Assembly (NCBI GenBank): GCA_048772705.1
Contig: JBLWGC010000204.1
Location: 1 to 64,000 of the forward strand
Length of the DNA: 64,000 bases
Direction: 5' to 3'
Source: Leidyana gryllorum EB-2025a
Lineage: Eukaryota; Apicomplexa
Position numbers and translations under genes: made by a program. Below, piece by piece: positions 1 through 11,815 of the stretch; position 1 is the first letter of the stretch, and each line of letters opens with the position of its first letter. Under the pieces are notes generated by a model. It was not told where the DNA came from. It saw only the letters and a program-made list of their open reading frames with translations, and ran no database searches.

Positions 1-584
1 CTGAGTGTATTCACTTCATTCACTGCCTGCGGTTGCGCTGAATTGGTGAGACGCAAAGGAATGCTGTTGGAACCGAAGTTCTCTGTGCAGAGAGATCGGG
101 GGACGGAGTCACTTCTGACTCTGATCTGGCGATCTAAAGGGCACCAACGTCTGTTTGGCTACGATCACTGGAAGATGCGGTACCAAAGATTGATTGGAGT
201 GTATTGAGGGGTAATGGAGAGAGTGTTTGAAGTTTCTCTGCGGCACATTCTCGAGCACAGATAGCTTTAGCATGAATGTGTACCATCCCATCTCGTCTTT
301 GAATCAAACGATCAATAGCCGAGTGCATAAACTCCCGAGTTCCGTCAGAATATGGGCAATGTGTTGTGCCGACCTTATGGTCTGGATGACCCACACGAGG
401 TGATGCAGAGCCCCAACAGCCCGAGTGCCTCGGTAAGCAGCCTTTGATGTTATCGTTGCCGGTCGGCACAGAGCGTACAGAACTCATAAGAGTACGCCTT
501 CCCTACTTGGGGCTGCTAAATGAGCCTGAATCTCCATTATACTGAGGACAGAAGAGTCTTGGGTTCCCCAATGGCGGGCACTGT

Positions 585-923
585 TTGATATCACCAGCCC
601 AGTTGCCGCAGACTTCCACTCAGCGTAGTGTAGCGTTGCGGAGGCGTGACTTCAGGTGGTACCACATTACACAAGGGGCCGCACACTATTTGACCTTCTC
701 CACTGCTGCATATTTTGGAGTTATAAATGGCCGTGTAGAGAGAAACGTCAGCGGGAACGGTGTTTGGCGGCGAGCAGAGCGTGACTGGAAGGTACTGTTC
801 ATGAAGTTTGGACTGATGGGTCCCCGCTGGCGCGATGCATCTGGTGAAGAGAAACTCCGTGAGCTCCCTAGCCTCTGGTCAATACTGATGACCATCTTAT
901 GGGGTGTGCCTGGTGCTGGATGA
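585..923 (+). CDS. Upstream ORF of repeat unit 1, coding status unclear
   Basis: A 112-codon ORF precedes the F-box gene and is followed by an overlapping ORF at 904-1314. Related ORFs occur at the same place in the other units (4547-5026, 8856-9560, 12785-13222). I recognise no domain. A region near residues 25-85 containing WYHITQGAAHYLTFSTAAYF is well conserved between units, and a 3-nt insertion in unit 4 keeps the frame, which hints at coding. It could equally be an exon of the F-box transcript or 5' UTR. Confidence 0.25.
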   Translation: MISPAQLPQTSTQRSVALRRRDFRWYHITQGAAHYLTFSTAAYFGVINGRVERNVSGNGVWRRAERDWKVLFMKFGLMGPRWRDASGEEKLRELPSLWSILMTILWGVPGAG

Positions 924-1256
924 GTCTGAATTTCGTCCCCTTAAAAGAGGTGAAACATATTTCCGCGCAGATCAGAGACCGTTGTTCATTGTTGGCCCCG
1001 TCAGAGCCGCGCTTCCCCTGCCATCGTTGCCAGCCCAGATTGATGACGTCCAACGGCAGCTACCTCCCCGGAGCAGCACGTCTGTCTTGTTGCGGGTGCC
1101 GGACACCCCAGTGCTCCCACAAAGCGATTCCTCTCATATCTACGTCGGACGACTGCAACGTAAAGGGAACGACCTGTCTGCGCGCATCACCCACACCTTC
1201 ATACAGCTCGCACACGAGTGTGTGCAGATCACGTCTCCACTCTGCAGTGATCCGGA

Positions 1257-3227
1257 ATGCCAAGCGACCACATTTGGACCCAAATTCTGTCTTTCCTACC
1301 GCTGTGGGAGCTGACAAGAGTGGCAGGAGTGTCTAAACAGGTCCACAATATTCTTCACTCGGAGAGCTCCTTATTAGTATCACAACGACTCAGCCTCTCT
1401 GCGCCACAGTGGGCCTGGGTGCAGCACGCCTCTTGGTTTGAAGCGTGGCTTCAGAGATCGTGTCCGCACCTGGAATCGCTGTACTGGGTTGTACATGAAC
1501 CTGAAGAACCCCTCGTCATTGATCTATTGCAGAAGATGTGCAACTGGGGTGTGCCGAGGCTGACGGAGGCAACCATAGACGGATACATGCAAACTGGTCG
1601 AAGTCATACTCTCAGTTTTCCCCATCTGAAGTATCTGGCGATACCTGCGACAATGATGAAGCACGAGTTGCATATTGATGCTCCGAAACTGGAATGTTTG
1701 GTTGTCAGAACTCACAAGCTGCATCTGATCCGCCACGATTTAGCTGCGGCTCTCCGCCGAGCTCTGGGTAACGGCTCCGAGGGTCTCATCATTTCGGTGA
1801 CGAAACCGCAATTCAACTTTTGGTTTTGTCGAGGTCGAGGCAATCCCCCTACTGTTGTTGACGGCGGGTGGAGGTCTTCTCGCTCTCTGGTGGAGTTTCT
1901 ACCCGCGGCCCGGCAGTGGACAAGCGGCCAAATGGCACTTCATAACCAGTTCGCATTCAGATGGCCGGATGGAGCCAGGTGAGGCCTTTTGATGACCTGC
2001 AGAGATACATAGCGCAGAGGGTCACAAAGTTTCTTGGAGTACCTCACAAGAGAGTGGACCGATCGGGAGTGTTATATGCACCCGATGTGTCGCAAATTTC
2101 TGCGTGGAACGCACTACAGTGAAGCGCTGGGTGCCCAACGGGTTGTCCGAGAGACGCAAGAAGATGGGAATGTGTTTCCACGAGTGTACTCAAACTCATC
2201 ATGGTTTCTATTGGCCCGGACTCAGGATTTGGAGACACATCCTCTCCCGTGGATGATCCTCCCCCTGATTGAGGCCCCTGCGGTATACCCTCCCACATAC
2301 TTTGGATTGGCGAATGATCAAACGGCTTATTTGAGTCCTACGGGCATCCGACACCAATTGGATTGGTCAGAGGTGACAAGAGTCCTCTATGTGAACGATG
2401 AATCCATACCGACTTTGACGAAGGGCACTATCGAATCTCTGCCCTTCGAGCAGCTGCAACGCATCGAGTTACCCCTGCAGGGATGGGCTCTCGTCGCAGC
2501 ACTTTCTGAAAGCGCACCCGCACACCGTTGGCCTCCCGATTGTGTCCGAGTGCTGTGCCTTCACGCTGATCGAAAAGACTCTCCAGTGACAATACGCCAT
2601 GTCATTGAGCGCTGTCAGATCCAATATGTCGCTGTCACCGACATCCCTCTGTGCGACGACTTGATAGCGTGGTTTATAGTGGGGCACTCCATTTGGCGAC
2701 GGAGAGGTGTACGAGTTCGATTCGGTCTCCAATGTGCTGCGCTTGCAGACTATCCGTGGCCTAAAGTCCAATTGGAAATGGTTTCGGGACGGTATACTGA
2801 AGCCACTCTCCGAGCTTTGCTGAAATACATTGGATGCCCAGCTGAACTGATGCCTAAGTATCTGACGGCCCAGTGTCCCAACTGCCCGGAGGAATGGGAA
2901 TGGCTGAAGTACCAAAGTATCTGGGTTGCTTTGAGTCACTCCTTCTACACTGACTGCAACAGTGTTCCGAGGATGTTTGTCAAGCAGTGGTACTCTAAGA
3001 TGTTGGAAGCGACATCACCTGAGGCTCAGACCTCTGTTGGAGGGATGTACCAAGGTGTTATACGGGTCTGTCCGAACGACGAGTGGTTCGCACGGATGCT
3101 GTTGGACCAACGGTTTAGCGAGTTGGAGCGTTTGAATTGTCCCGTGCTTCTGCCCGCTGTTTGTCCCCCGAGTATTCACGGAGAAGTGTTCCCCCAGGAC
3201 GCGAAGGAGGAGTCGGCCGATCCATGA
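1257..3227 (+). CDS. F-box-like protein, tandem copy 1
   Basis: Two exons, 1257-1978 and 2018-3227, joined across a 39-nt GT-AG intron (phase 2), give 643 residues. The splice is inferred because the first ORF stops inside a GTGAG donor, and the acceptor CGCAG restores the same frame with no stop. The N-terminus (residues about 4-33, HIWTQILSFLPLWELTRVAG) fits the F-box consensus, a hydrophobic helix followed by LPLWELxRVAxVSK. The rest is unrecognised and leucine- and tryptophan-rich, perhaps a degenerate repeat or substrate-binding domain. No signal peptide or membrane segment is seen. By analogy an F-box protein would recruit substrates to an SCF ubiquitin ligase through Skp1; that role is inference. 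The family is duplicated at 5382 and 9503, broken at 13600, and has a diverged member at 26620-28585. Confidence 0.75.
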
Positions 3228-3510
3228 CAAAGGTTTTAGCAAAGAAGAACACGTGGCCTCTTTGTCATCAGTGTGATGTGGACCATTTTTTGGGTGCTGT
3301 TCTTGAAAATGGGTCAGGTCATCGAGGGGTGATAAACGTCGCTGTGTGACATCAACCCTAAGATCGATCTTACTTTGTTGCCAATACGTTTGCTTCAAAG
3401 GATTCACATTGATATGGGATTTATAGTTTATGGAAATGTTGGTGCCCGGATCTCACTCGTGGTGATGGGTGTTTGGATGTGCGTCTAATTGAACCGTTCC
3501 ACATCGAGTG

Positions 3511-3857
3511 AGCCCTCAACGAGAAGCAGCTGTATGCAGCAAGCGCGAAAGCCGCAGATTTGTGGCTAAATATTCGCACCTGCGTTCGAAGGGTGAGTTC
3601 GAGAGGTTTCTGATTGTTGGAAAGTCTCGTAGGGCACTCATATGGATGGCTTTCCTGATCCATCAATGCAGAGAGAACGGTTGCAGAGGAGGATGTGCGG
3701 CTGGATGTGGGATTGGAAAGCTTCCGTGGAAGAGGTGGTGGGATTAGGGGCAGACAGACTGAGCTCGATTCTCGACAAAGCACCCAATCCAGTCTCGAGG
3801 GAGAAGGTGGCGGGGAGGCAATGGTTCAAGGCCTTCTGGCCCAACCGTCCGGGATGA
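3511..3857 (+). CDS. Possible second small gene downstream of F-box copy 1
   Basis: Two potential exons, about 3511-3592 and 3672-3857, join in phase across a 79-nt GTGAG...GCAG candidate intron. The product would be a basic, tryptophan-rich peptide (motifs LWLNIRTCVRR and RRMCGWMWDWKASVEEV) ending WFKAFWPNRPG. In units 2 and 3 the same second exon stops early at VVE. The N-terminal exon and start codon are not identified. A competing ORF in another frame covers the same DNA. Coding is therefore only a possibility. Confidence 0.2.
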
Positions 3858-4546
3858 GGTCTCAATCTGTGGTGGTCACTGACCCTTCACCTGCCCTTTG
3901 GGATTGCGGTGACATTGTAACGGGATGTGCGGTGGTGCATGGACAGGTTGGCGGAAAGGAGTCCGGAAGCGCCGGGAGGTAACAATGGGGCGACGGCCGT
4001 CAAGAATGGGACGAATAACCAAAGGTCGGCGACGGGCCAGAGGCAGAGCCAAGCGATGACTGCAGCAACTGACGGTGGTCCACTATGGTGACGCTGAGCA
4101 GCACTGAGTGTATTCACTTCATTCACTGCCTGCGGTTGCGCTGAATTGGTGAGACGCAAAGGAATGCTGTTGGAACCGAAGTTCTCTGTGGAGAGAGATC
4201 GGGGGACGGAGTCACTTCTGATTCTGATCTGGCGATCTAAAGGGCACCAACATCTGTTTGACTACGATCACTGGAAGATGCGGTACCAAAGATTGATCGG
4301 AGTGTATTGAGGGGTAATAGAGAGAGTTATTGAAATTTTTCTGTGGCACGTTCACGAGCGCAGATAGCTTTAGTTTGAAAGAGTACCATCCCACCTCGTA
4401 TTTAAAGCAAACGATCAACAGTTCAGTGCATAAAGCTCCAAGTTCCGTCGCAATATGGGCTATGTGTTGTGCCGACCTTATGGTCTGGATGACCGACACG
4501 AGGTGATGAAGAGCCCCAACAGCCCGAGTGCCTCCCTAAGCAGCCT

Positions 4547-5026
4547 TTGATGTTATCGTTGCCGGTCGGCACAAAGCGTACAGAGTTCATAAGAGTACGC
4601 CTTCCCTACTTTGGGCTGCTGGAAGAGCCTGAATCTCCATTATACTGGGGACGGCAGTGTCTTGGGTCCCCCAATGCTGGGCACTGCTCGATATCACCAA
4701 CCCAGCTGCCGCAGACTTCCACTCAGCGTAGTGTAGCGTTGCGGAGGCGTGACTTCAGGTGGTACGACATTACACGAGGGGCCGCACACTATTTGACCTT
4801 CTCCACTGCTGCATATTTTGGAGTTATAAATGGCGGTTTTGAGAGTAATGTCAGCGGGAACGGTGTTTGGCGGCGAGCAGAGCGTGACTGGAAGGTACTG
4901 TTCATGAAGTTTGGACTGATGGGTCCCCGCTGGCGCGATGCATCTGGTGAAGAGAAACTCCGTGAGCTCCCTAGCCTCTGGTCAATACTGATGACCATCC
5001 TATGGGGTGTGCCTGGTGCTGGATGA
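4547..5026 (+). CDS. Upstream ORF of repeat unit 2, coding status unclear
   Basis: A 159-codon ORF at the place equivalent to 585-923, extended at its 5' end relative to unit 1 because an upstream stop is absent. Its closest counterpart is the unit 4 ORF at 12785-13222, which starts with the same residues (MMLSLPVGTKRTEF). There is no recognised domain. It is followed by an overlapping ORF at 5007-5375. Confidence 0.25.
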   Translation: MMLSLPVGTKRTEFIRVRLPYFGLLEEPESPLYWGRQCLGSPNAGHCSISPTQLPQTSTQRSVALRRRDFRWYDITRGAAHYLTFSTAAYFGVINGGFESNVSGNGVWRRAERDWKVLFMKFGLMGPRWRDASGEEKLRELPSLWSILMTILWGVPGAG

Positions 5027-5381
5027 GTCTGAAGTTCGTCCCCTTAAAAGAGGTGAAACATATTTCCGCGCAGATCAGAGACCGTTGTTCATTGTTGGCC
5101 CCGTCAGAGCCGCGCTTCCTCTGCCATCGTTACCAGCCCAGAATGATGACGTCCTACGGCAGCTACCTCCCCGGAGCAGAACGTCTGTCTTCTTGCGGGT
5201 GCCGGACACCCCATGGACACAAAGATGGGGAGACAGTGCTCCCGGAAAGCGATTCCTCTCATATCTACGTCGGACGACTGCAACGGGAAGGGAACGACCT
5301 GTCTGCGCGCATCACCCACACCTTCAAACAGCTCGCACACGAGTGTGTGCAGATCACGTCTCCACTCTGCGGTGATCCGGA

Positions 5382-7352
5382 ATGCCAAGCGACCACATTT
5401 GGACCCAAATCCTGTCTTTCCTACCGCTGTGGGAGCTGACAAGAGTGGCAGGAGTGTCTAAACAGGTCCACAATATTCTTCACTCGGAGAGCTCCTTATT
5501 AGTATCACAACGACTCAGCCTCTCTGCGCCACAGTGGGCCTGGGTGCAGCACGCCTCTTGGTTTGAAGCGTGGCTTCAGAGATCGTGTCCGCACCTGGAA
5601 TCGCTGTACTGGGTTGTACATGAACCTGAAGAACCCCTCGTCATTGATCTATTGCAGAAGATGTGCAACTGGGGTGTGCCGAGGCTGACGGAGGCAACCA
5701 TAGACGGATACATGCAAACTGGTCGAAGTCATACTCTCAGTTTTCCCCATCTGAAGTATCTGGCGATACCTGCGTCAATAATGAAGCACGAGTTGCATAT
5801 TGATGCTCCGAAGCTTGAATGTTTGGTTGTCAGAACTCACAAGCTGCATCTGATCCGCCACGATTTAGCTGCGGCTCTCCGCCGGGCTCTGGGTGACGGC
5901 TCCGAGGGCCTCATCATTTCGGTGACGAAACCGCAATTCAAGTTCTGGTTTTGTCGAGATCGAGGCAATCCCCCTACTGTTGTTGACGGCGGATGGAGGT
6001 CTTCTCGCTCTTTGGTGGAGTTACTACCCGCGGCCCGGCAGTGGACAAGCGGCCAAATGACAGTTGATAACCAGTTCACATTCAGATGGCCGGATGGAGC
6101 CAGGTGAGGACTTCTGATGACTTGCAGAGATACATAGCGCAGAGGGTCACAAAGTGTCTTGGAGTACCTCACAAGAGAGTGGACCGATCGGGAGTGTTAT
6201 ATGCACCCGATGTGTCGCAAATTTCTGCGCGGAACGCACTACAGGGTACCGCTGGGTGCCCAACGGGTTGTCCGAGAGACGCAAGAAGATGGGAATGTGT
6301 TTCCACGAGTGTACTCAAACTCATCATGGTTTCGATTGGCCCGAACTCAGGATTTGGAGACACATCCTCTCCCGTGGATGGTCCTCCCCCTGATTGAGGC
6401 CCCTGCGGTATACCCTCCCACATACTTTGGATTGGCGAATGATCAAACGGCTTATTTGAGTCCTACGGGCATTCGACACCAAGTGAATTGGTCAGAGGTG
6501 ACAAGAGTCCTCTATGTGAACGATAAATCCATACCGACTTTGACGAAGGGCACTATCGAATCTCTGCCCTTCGAGCGGCTGCAACGCATCGAGTTACCCC
6601 TGCAGGGATGGGCCCTCGTCGCAGCACTCTTTAAAAGCGCACCCGCACACCGTTGGCCTCCCGATTGTGTCCGAGTGCTGTGCCTTCACGCTGATCGAGA
6701 AGAGTCTCCGGGGACAATACGCCATGTCATTGAGCGCCGTCAGATCCAATATGTCGCTGTCACCGGAATTCCTGGGTGCACTGAATTGACAGCGTGGTAT
6801 ATAGTGGGGCACTCCATCTGGCGACGGAGAGGTGTACGAGTTCGCTTCGGTCTCCAATGTGCTGCGCTTGCAGACTATCCGTGGCCTAAAGTCCAATTGG
6901 AAATGGTTTCGGGACGTTATACTGAAGCCACTCTCCGAGCTTTGCTGAAATACATTGGATGCCCAGCTGAAGTGATGCCTAAGTATCTGACGGCCCAGTG
7001 CCCCAAGTGCCCACAGGAATGGGAATGGCTGGGGTGGCTAAGCATCTGGGCTGATGTGAGTCGCTCCTTCTACACTGACTGCGACAGTGTTCCGAGGATC
7101 TTTGTCAAGCAGTGGTACTCTAAGATGTTGGAAGCGACATCACCTGAGGCTCAGACCTCTGTTGGAGGGATGTACAGAGGTATTATGCGGGTCTGTCCGA
7201 ACGACGAGTGGTTCGCTCGGATGCTGTTGAACCAACAGTTTAGCGAGTTGGACCGTTTGAACTGTCCCGTGCTTCTGCCCGCTGTTTGTCCCCCGAGTAT
7301 TCACGGAGAAGTGTTCCCCCAGAACGCGAAGGAGGAGTCGGCCGATCCATGA
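5382..7352 (+). CDS. F-box-like protein, tandem copy 2
   Basis: Exons 5382-6103 and 6143-7352 flank a 39-nt phase-2 intron at the same place as in copy 1; the product is again 643 residues. The F-box segment (HIWTQILSFLPLWELTRV) is identical to copy 1. The second exon carries a private block around genomic 6700-6810: this copy reads TGIPGCTELTAWYIVG where copies 1 and 3 read TDIPLCDDLIAWFIVG. Elsewhere it agrees with copy 3 against copy 1 (RHQVNWSEV). This patchwork suggests gene conversion. No frame-breaking change is present, so the gene looks functional. Function beyond the F-box is unknown. Confidence 0.75.
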
Positions 7353-7667
7353 CAGTGGTTTTAACAAAGAAGCACACGTGGCCTCTTCACCATCATTGTG
7401 ATGTGGGCGATTTTTGGGTGCTGTTCTTGAAACTGGGTCAGGTCATCGAGGGGTGATAAACGTCGCTGTGTGACATCAACCCTAAGATCGATCTTACTTT
7501 TTGCCAATATCTTTGCCTCAAAGGTTTCACATTGATATGGGATTTATAGTTTATGGAAATGTTGGTGCTCGGATCTCACTCGTGGTGATGGGTGTTTGCA
7601 TGTGCGTCTAATTGAACCGTTCCACATCGAGTGATCCCTCAACGAGAAGCAGCTGTATGCAGCAAGA

Positions 7668-8210
7668 GTGGAAAGCCGCAGATTTGTGGCTAAATCTTCG
7701 CACCTGCGTTCGAAGGGTGAGTTCGAGAGGTTTCTGATTGTTGGAAAGTCTCGTAGGGCACTCGTATGGATGGCTTTCCTGATCCATCAATGCAGAGAGA
7801 ACGGTTGCAGAGGAGGATGTGCGGCTGGATGTGGGAGTGGAAGGCTTCCGTGGAAGAGGTGGTGGAATAGATTGAGGTGCAAACAGACTGAGCTCGATTC
7901 TCGAGCTTTGGATACCCAAAGCACCCATTTCAGTCTCGAGGGAGAAGGTGGCGGGGAGGCAATGGTTCAAGGCCTTTTGACCCAACCGTCCGGGACGAGG
8001 TCTCAATCTGTGGTGGTCACTGACCCTTCAACTGCCCTTTGGGATCAGGTGACATTGCAACGGAATGTGCAGTGGTGCATGGACAGGTTGGGGGAAATAA
8101 GAGCTGAGAAGGCCCGCAACAGAGGGACGAATGACCAAAGGCATACGGCAGCGCCGGGAGGTGACAATGGGGCGACGGCCGTCAAGAATGGGACGAATAA
8201 CCAAAGGTAG
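7668..8210 (+). CDS. Downstream ORF of repeat unit 2, coding status unclear
   Basis: A 180-codon ORF lies 3' of F-box copy 2. The equivalent in unit 3 is 11754-12266, and unit 1 has a shorter piece at 3695-3982. The C-terminal part (LEGEGGGEAMVQGLL, then TALWDQVTLQRNVQWCM) is shared in frame between units 2 and 3 although the tail has changed length. The composition is low-complexity and basic. It overlaps the alternative two-exon reading described for unit 1, so at most one of these is real. Confidence 0.2.
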   Translation: MESRRFVAKSSHLRSKGEFERFLIVGKSRRALVWMAFLIHQCRENGCRGGCAAGCGSGRLPWKRWWNRLRCKQTELDSRALDTQSTHFSLEGEGGGEAMVQGLLTQPSGTRSQSVVVTDPSTALWDQVTLQRNVQWCMDRLGEIRAEKARNRGTNDQRHTAAPGGDNGATAVKNGTNNQR

Positions 8211-8855
8211 GCGACGGGCCAGAGGCAGAGCCAAGCGATGACTGCAGCAACTGACGGAGGTCCACTATGGTGACGCTGAGGAGGACTGAGTGTATTCACT
8301 TCATTCACTGGCTGCGATTGGGCTGAATCGGTGAGACGCAAAAGAATGCTGGTGGAACCGAAGTTCTCTGTGGAGAGAGATCGGGGGACGGAGTCACTTC
8401 TGATTCTAATCTGGCAGTCTGGAGGGCCACAACATCTGTTTGACTACGATAACTGGAAGATGCGGTACCAAGATTGATTGGAGTGTATGGAGGGGTAATG
8501 GAGAGAGTTATTGAAATTTCTCTGTGGCACAGATAGCTTTAGCATGAATGTGTACCATCCCACCTCGTATTTAAAGCAAACGATCAATAGCTGAGTGCAT
8601 AAAGTCCCGAGTTCCGTCAGAATATGGGCGATGTGTTTGGCGACCTTATGGTCTGGATGACCGACACGAGGTGACGAAGAGCCCCAACAGCCCGAGTGGC
8701 TCGGTAAGCAGCCTTTGATGTTATCGTTGCCGGTCGGCACAGAGCGTACAGAGTTCATAAGAGTACGCCTTCCCTACTTTGGGCTGCTGGACGAGCCTGA
8801 ATCTCCATTATACTGAGGACGGAAGAGTCTTGGGTTCCCCGATGGCGGGCACTGT

Positions 8856-9560
8856 TTGATATCGCCAGCCCAGTTGCCGCAGACTTCCACTCAGCGTAGT
8901 GTACCTTTGCGGATGCGTGACTCCAGGTGGTACGACATTACACGAGGGGCCGCACACTATTTGACCTTCTCCACTGCTGCATATTTTGGAGTTGTGAATG
9001 GCCGTGTAGAGAGAAACGTCAGCGGGAACGGTGTTTGGCGGCGAGCAGAGCGTGACTGGAAGGTACTGTTCATGAAGTTTGGACTGATGGGTCCCCGCTG
9101 GCGCGATGCATCTGGTGAAGAGAAACTCCGTGAGCTCCCTCTGTGGGGTGTGCCTGGTGCCCCCTTGAGAGAGGTGAAACATATTTCCGCGCAGATCAGA
9201 GACCGTTGTTCATTGCCGGCCCCGTCAGAGCCGCGCTTCCTCTGCCATCGTTGCCAGCCCAGAATGATGACGTCCAACGGCAGCTACCTCCCCGGAGCAG
9301 AACGTCTGTCTTCTTGCGGGTGCCGGACACCCCATGGACACAAAGATGGGGAGACAGTGCTCCCGGAAAGCGATTCCTCTCATATCTACGTCGGACGACT
9401 GCAACGGAAAGGGAACGACCTGTCTGCGCGCATCACCCACACCTTCAAACAGCTCGCACACGAGTGTGTGCAGATCACGTCTCCACTCTGCGGTGATCCG
9501 GAATGCCAAGCGACCACATTTGGACCCAAATCCTGTCTTTCCTACCGGTGTGGGAGCTGA
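8856..9560 (+). CDS. Upstream ORF of repeat unit 3, long form
   Basis: In this unit a short deletion near 9140 fuses the two upstream ORFs seen separately in units 1 and 2 into one 234-codon ORF. It ends in CLSYRCGS after overlapping the F-box start in another frame. If the family is coding, this copy shows how the two halves connect, probably through an intron in the other units. There is no recognisable domain, though Cys and Arg are frequent in the second half. Confidence 0.25.
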   Translation: MISPAQLPQTSTQRSVPLRMRDSRWYDITRGAAHYLTFSTAAYFGVVNGRVERNVSGNGVWRRAERDWKVLFMKFGLMGPRWRDASGEEKLRELPLWGVPGAPLREVKHISAQIRDRCSLPAPSEPRFLCHRCQPRMMTSNGSYLPGAERLSSCGCRTPHGHKDGETVLPESDSSHIYVGRLQRKGNDLSARITHTFKQLAHECVQITSPLCGDPECQATTFGPKSCLSYRCGS

Positions 9561-11473
9561 CAAGAGTGGCAGGAGTGTCTAAACAGGTCCACAATATTCT
9601 TCACTCGGAGAGCTCCTTATTAGTATCACAACGACTCACCCTCTCCGCGGCACAGTGGGCCTGGGTGCAGCACGCCTCTTGGTTTGAAGCGTGGCTTCAG
9701 AGATCGTGTCCGCACATGGAATCGCTGTACTGGGTTGTACATGAAGGTGGAGAACCCCTCGTCATTGATCTATTGCAGAAGATGTGCAACTGGGGTGTGC
9801 CGAGGCTGACGGAGGCAACCATAGACGGATACATGCAAACTGGTCGAAGTCATACTCTCAGTTTTCCCCATCTGAAGTATCTGGCGATAACTGCGACAAT
9901 GATGGAGCACGAGTTGCATATTGATGCTCCAAAGCTGGAATGTTTGGTTGTCGGAACTTACATGTTGCATCTGATCCGCCACGATCTAGCTGCGGCTCTC
10001 CGCCGAGCTCTGGGTGACGGCTCCAAGGGTCTCGTCACATCGGTGACGAAACCGCAATTCAACTTCTGGTTTTGTCGAGATCGAGGCAATCCCCCTACTG
10101 TTGTTGACGCCGGATGGAGGTCTTCTCGCTCTCTGCTGGAGTTTCTACCCGCGGCCCGGCAGTGGACAAGCGGCCAAATGGCACTTCATAACCAGTTCAC
10201 ATACAGATGGCCGGATGGAGCCAGGTGAGGACTTCTGATGACTTGCAGAGATACATAGCGCAGAGGGTCACAAAGTGTCTTGGAGTACCTCACAAGAGAG
10301 TGGACCGATCGGGAGGGCTATATGCACCCGATGTGTCGCAAATTTCTGCGTGGAACGCACTACAGTGAAGCGCTGGGTGCCCAACGGGTTGTCCGAGAGA
10401 CGCAAGAAGATGGGAATGTGTTTCCACGAGTGTACTCAAACTCATCATGGTTTCGATTGGCCCGAACTCAGGATTTGGAGACACATCCTCTCCCGTGGAT
10501 GGTCCTCCCCCTGATTGAGGCCCCTGCGGTATACCCTCCCACATACTTTGGATTGGCGAATGATCAAACGGCTTATTTGAGTCCTACGGGCATCCGACAC
10601 CAAGTGAATTGGTCAGAGGTGACACGAGTCCTCTATGTGAACGATAAATCCATACCGACTTTGACGAAGGGCACTATCGAATCTCTGCCCTTCGAGCAGC
10701 TGCAACGCATCGAGTTACCCCTGCAGGGATGGGCCCTCGTCGCAGCACTTTCCGAAAGCGCACCCGCACACCGTTGGCCTCCCGATTGTGTCCGAGTGCT
10801 GTGCCTTCACGCTGATCGAAAAGACTCTCCAGTGACAATACGCCATGTCATTGAGCGCTGTCAGATCCAATATGTCGCTGTCACCGACATCCCTCTGTGC
10901 GACGACTTGATAGCGTGGTTTATAGTGGGGCACTCCATTTGGCGACGGAGAGGTGTACGAGTTCGATTCGGTCTCCAATGTGCTGCGCTTGCAGACTATC
11001 CGTGGCCTAAAGTCCAATTGGAAATGGTTTCGGGACGGTATACTGAGGCCACTCTCCACGCTGTGCTGAAATACATTGGATGCCCAGCTGAACTGATGCC
11101 TAAGTATCTGACGGCCCAGTGTCCCAACTGCCCGGAGGAATGGGGATGGCTGAAGTACCAAAGCATCTGGGTTGCTTTGAGTCACTCCTTCTACACTGAC
11201 TGCAACAGTGTTCCGAGGATCTTTGTCAAGCAGTGGTACTCTAAGATGTTGGAAGCGACATCACCTGAGGCTCAGACCTCTGTTGGCGGGATGTATCAAG
11301 GTGTTATACGGGTCTGTCCGAACGACGAGTGGTTCGCTCGGATGCTGTTGAACCAACAGTTTAGCGAGTTGGACCGTTTGAATTGTCCCGTGCTTCTGCC
11401 CGCTGGTTGTCCCCCGAGTATTCACGGAGAAGTGTTCCCCCAGGACGCGAAGGAGGAGTCGGCCGATCCATGA
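9503..11473 (+). CDS. F-box-like protein, tandem copy 3
   Basis: Exons 9503-10224 and 10264-11473 with the conserved 39-nt phase-2 intron encode 643 residues. The F-box differs by one residue from the other copies (LPVWEL for LPLWEL). The body is mostly like copy 1 in the middle of exon 2 and like copy 2 at the start of exon 2. The reading frame is intact throughout, so three of three full copies have kept a 1.93 kb coding frame despite many substitutions. That argues for selection on the protein. An SCF adaptor role is inferred from the F-box only. Confidence 0.75.
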
Positions 11474-11659
11474 CAAAGGTTTTAGCAAAGAAGAACACGT
11501 GGCCTCTTCGTCATCAGTGTGATGGAGACCATTTGTTTGGTGCTGTTCTTGAAAATGGGTCAGGTCATCGAGGGGTGATAAACGTCGCTGTGTGACATCA
11601 ACCCTAAGATCGATCTTACTTTGTTGCCAATACGTTTGCCTCAAAGGTTTCACATTGAT

Positions 11660-11815
11660 ATGGGATTCATACTGTATGGAAATGTTGTTGCTTGGATCTT
11701 ACTCGTGGTGATGGGTTTTTGCATGTGGGGCTATTTGAGCGGTTCCACATCGAGTGATCCCTCAACGAGAAGCAGCTGTATGCAGCAAGAGTGGAAGGCG
11801 CAGATTTGTGGCTAA
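11660..11815 (+). CDS. Possible 51-residue membrane peptide, only in unit 3
   Basis: An ATG opens a short frame with one strongly hydrophobic stretch (residues about 8-27, NVVAWILLVVMGFCMWGYLS) and a polar tail. In units 1 and 2 the matching frame stops after about 24 residues because of a TAA. Either unit 3 gained an extension or this is non-coding chance. Kept at low confidence. Confidence 0.15.
   Translation: MGFILYGNVVAWILLVVMGFCMWGYLSGSTSSDPSTRSSCMQQEWKAQICG

Noticed and set aside
1060-1317. Minus-strand ORF in each repeat unit (also 5104-5442, 9225-9563)
   Set aside because: Open in several units simply because the DNA is nearly identical; no start context or domain, and it runs antisense to the F-box start.
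1979-2002. A 24-nt intron in F-box copy 1 using the first acceptor CTGCAG
   Set aside because: It leads to an in-frame TAG within three codons; the next acceptor (39-nt intron) gives the long open frame in all three copies.
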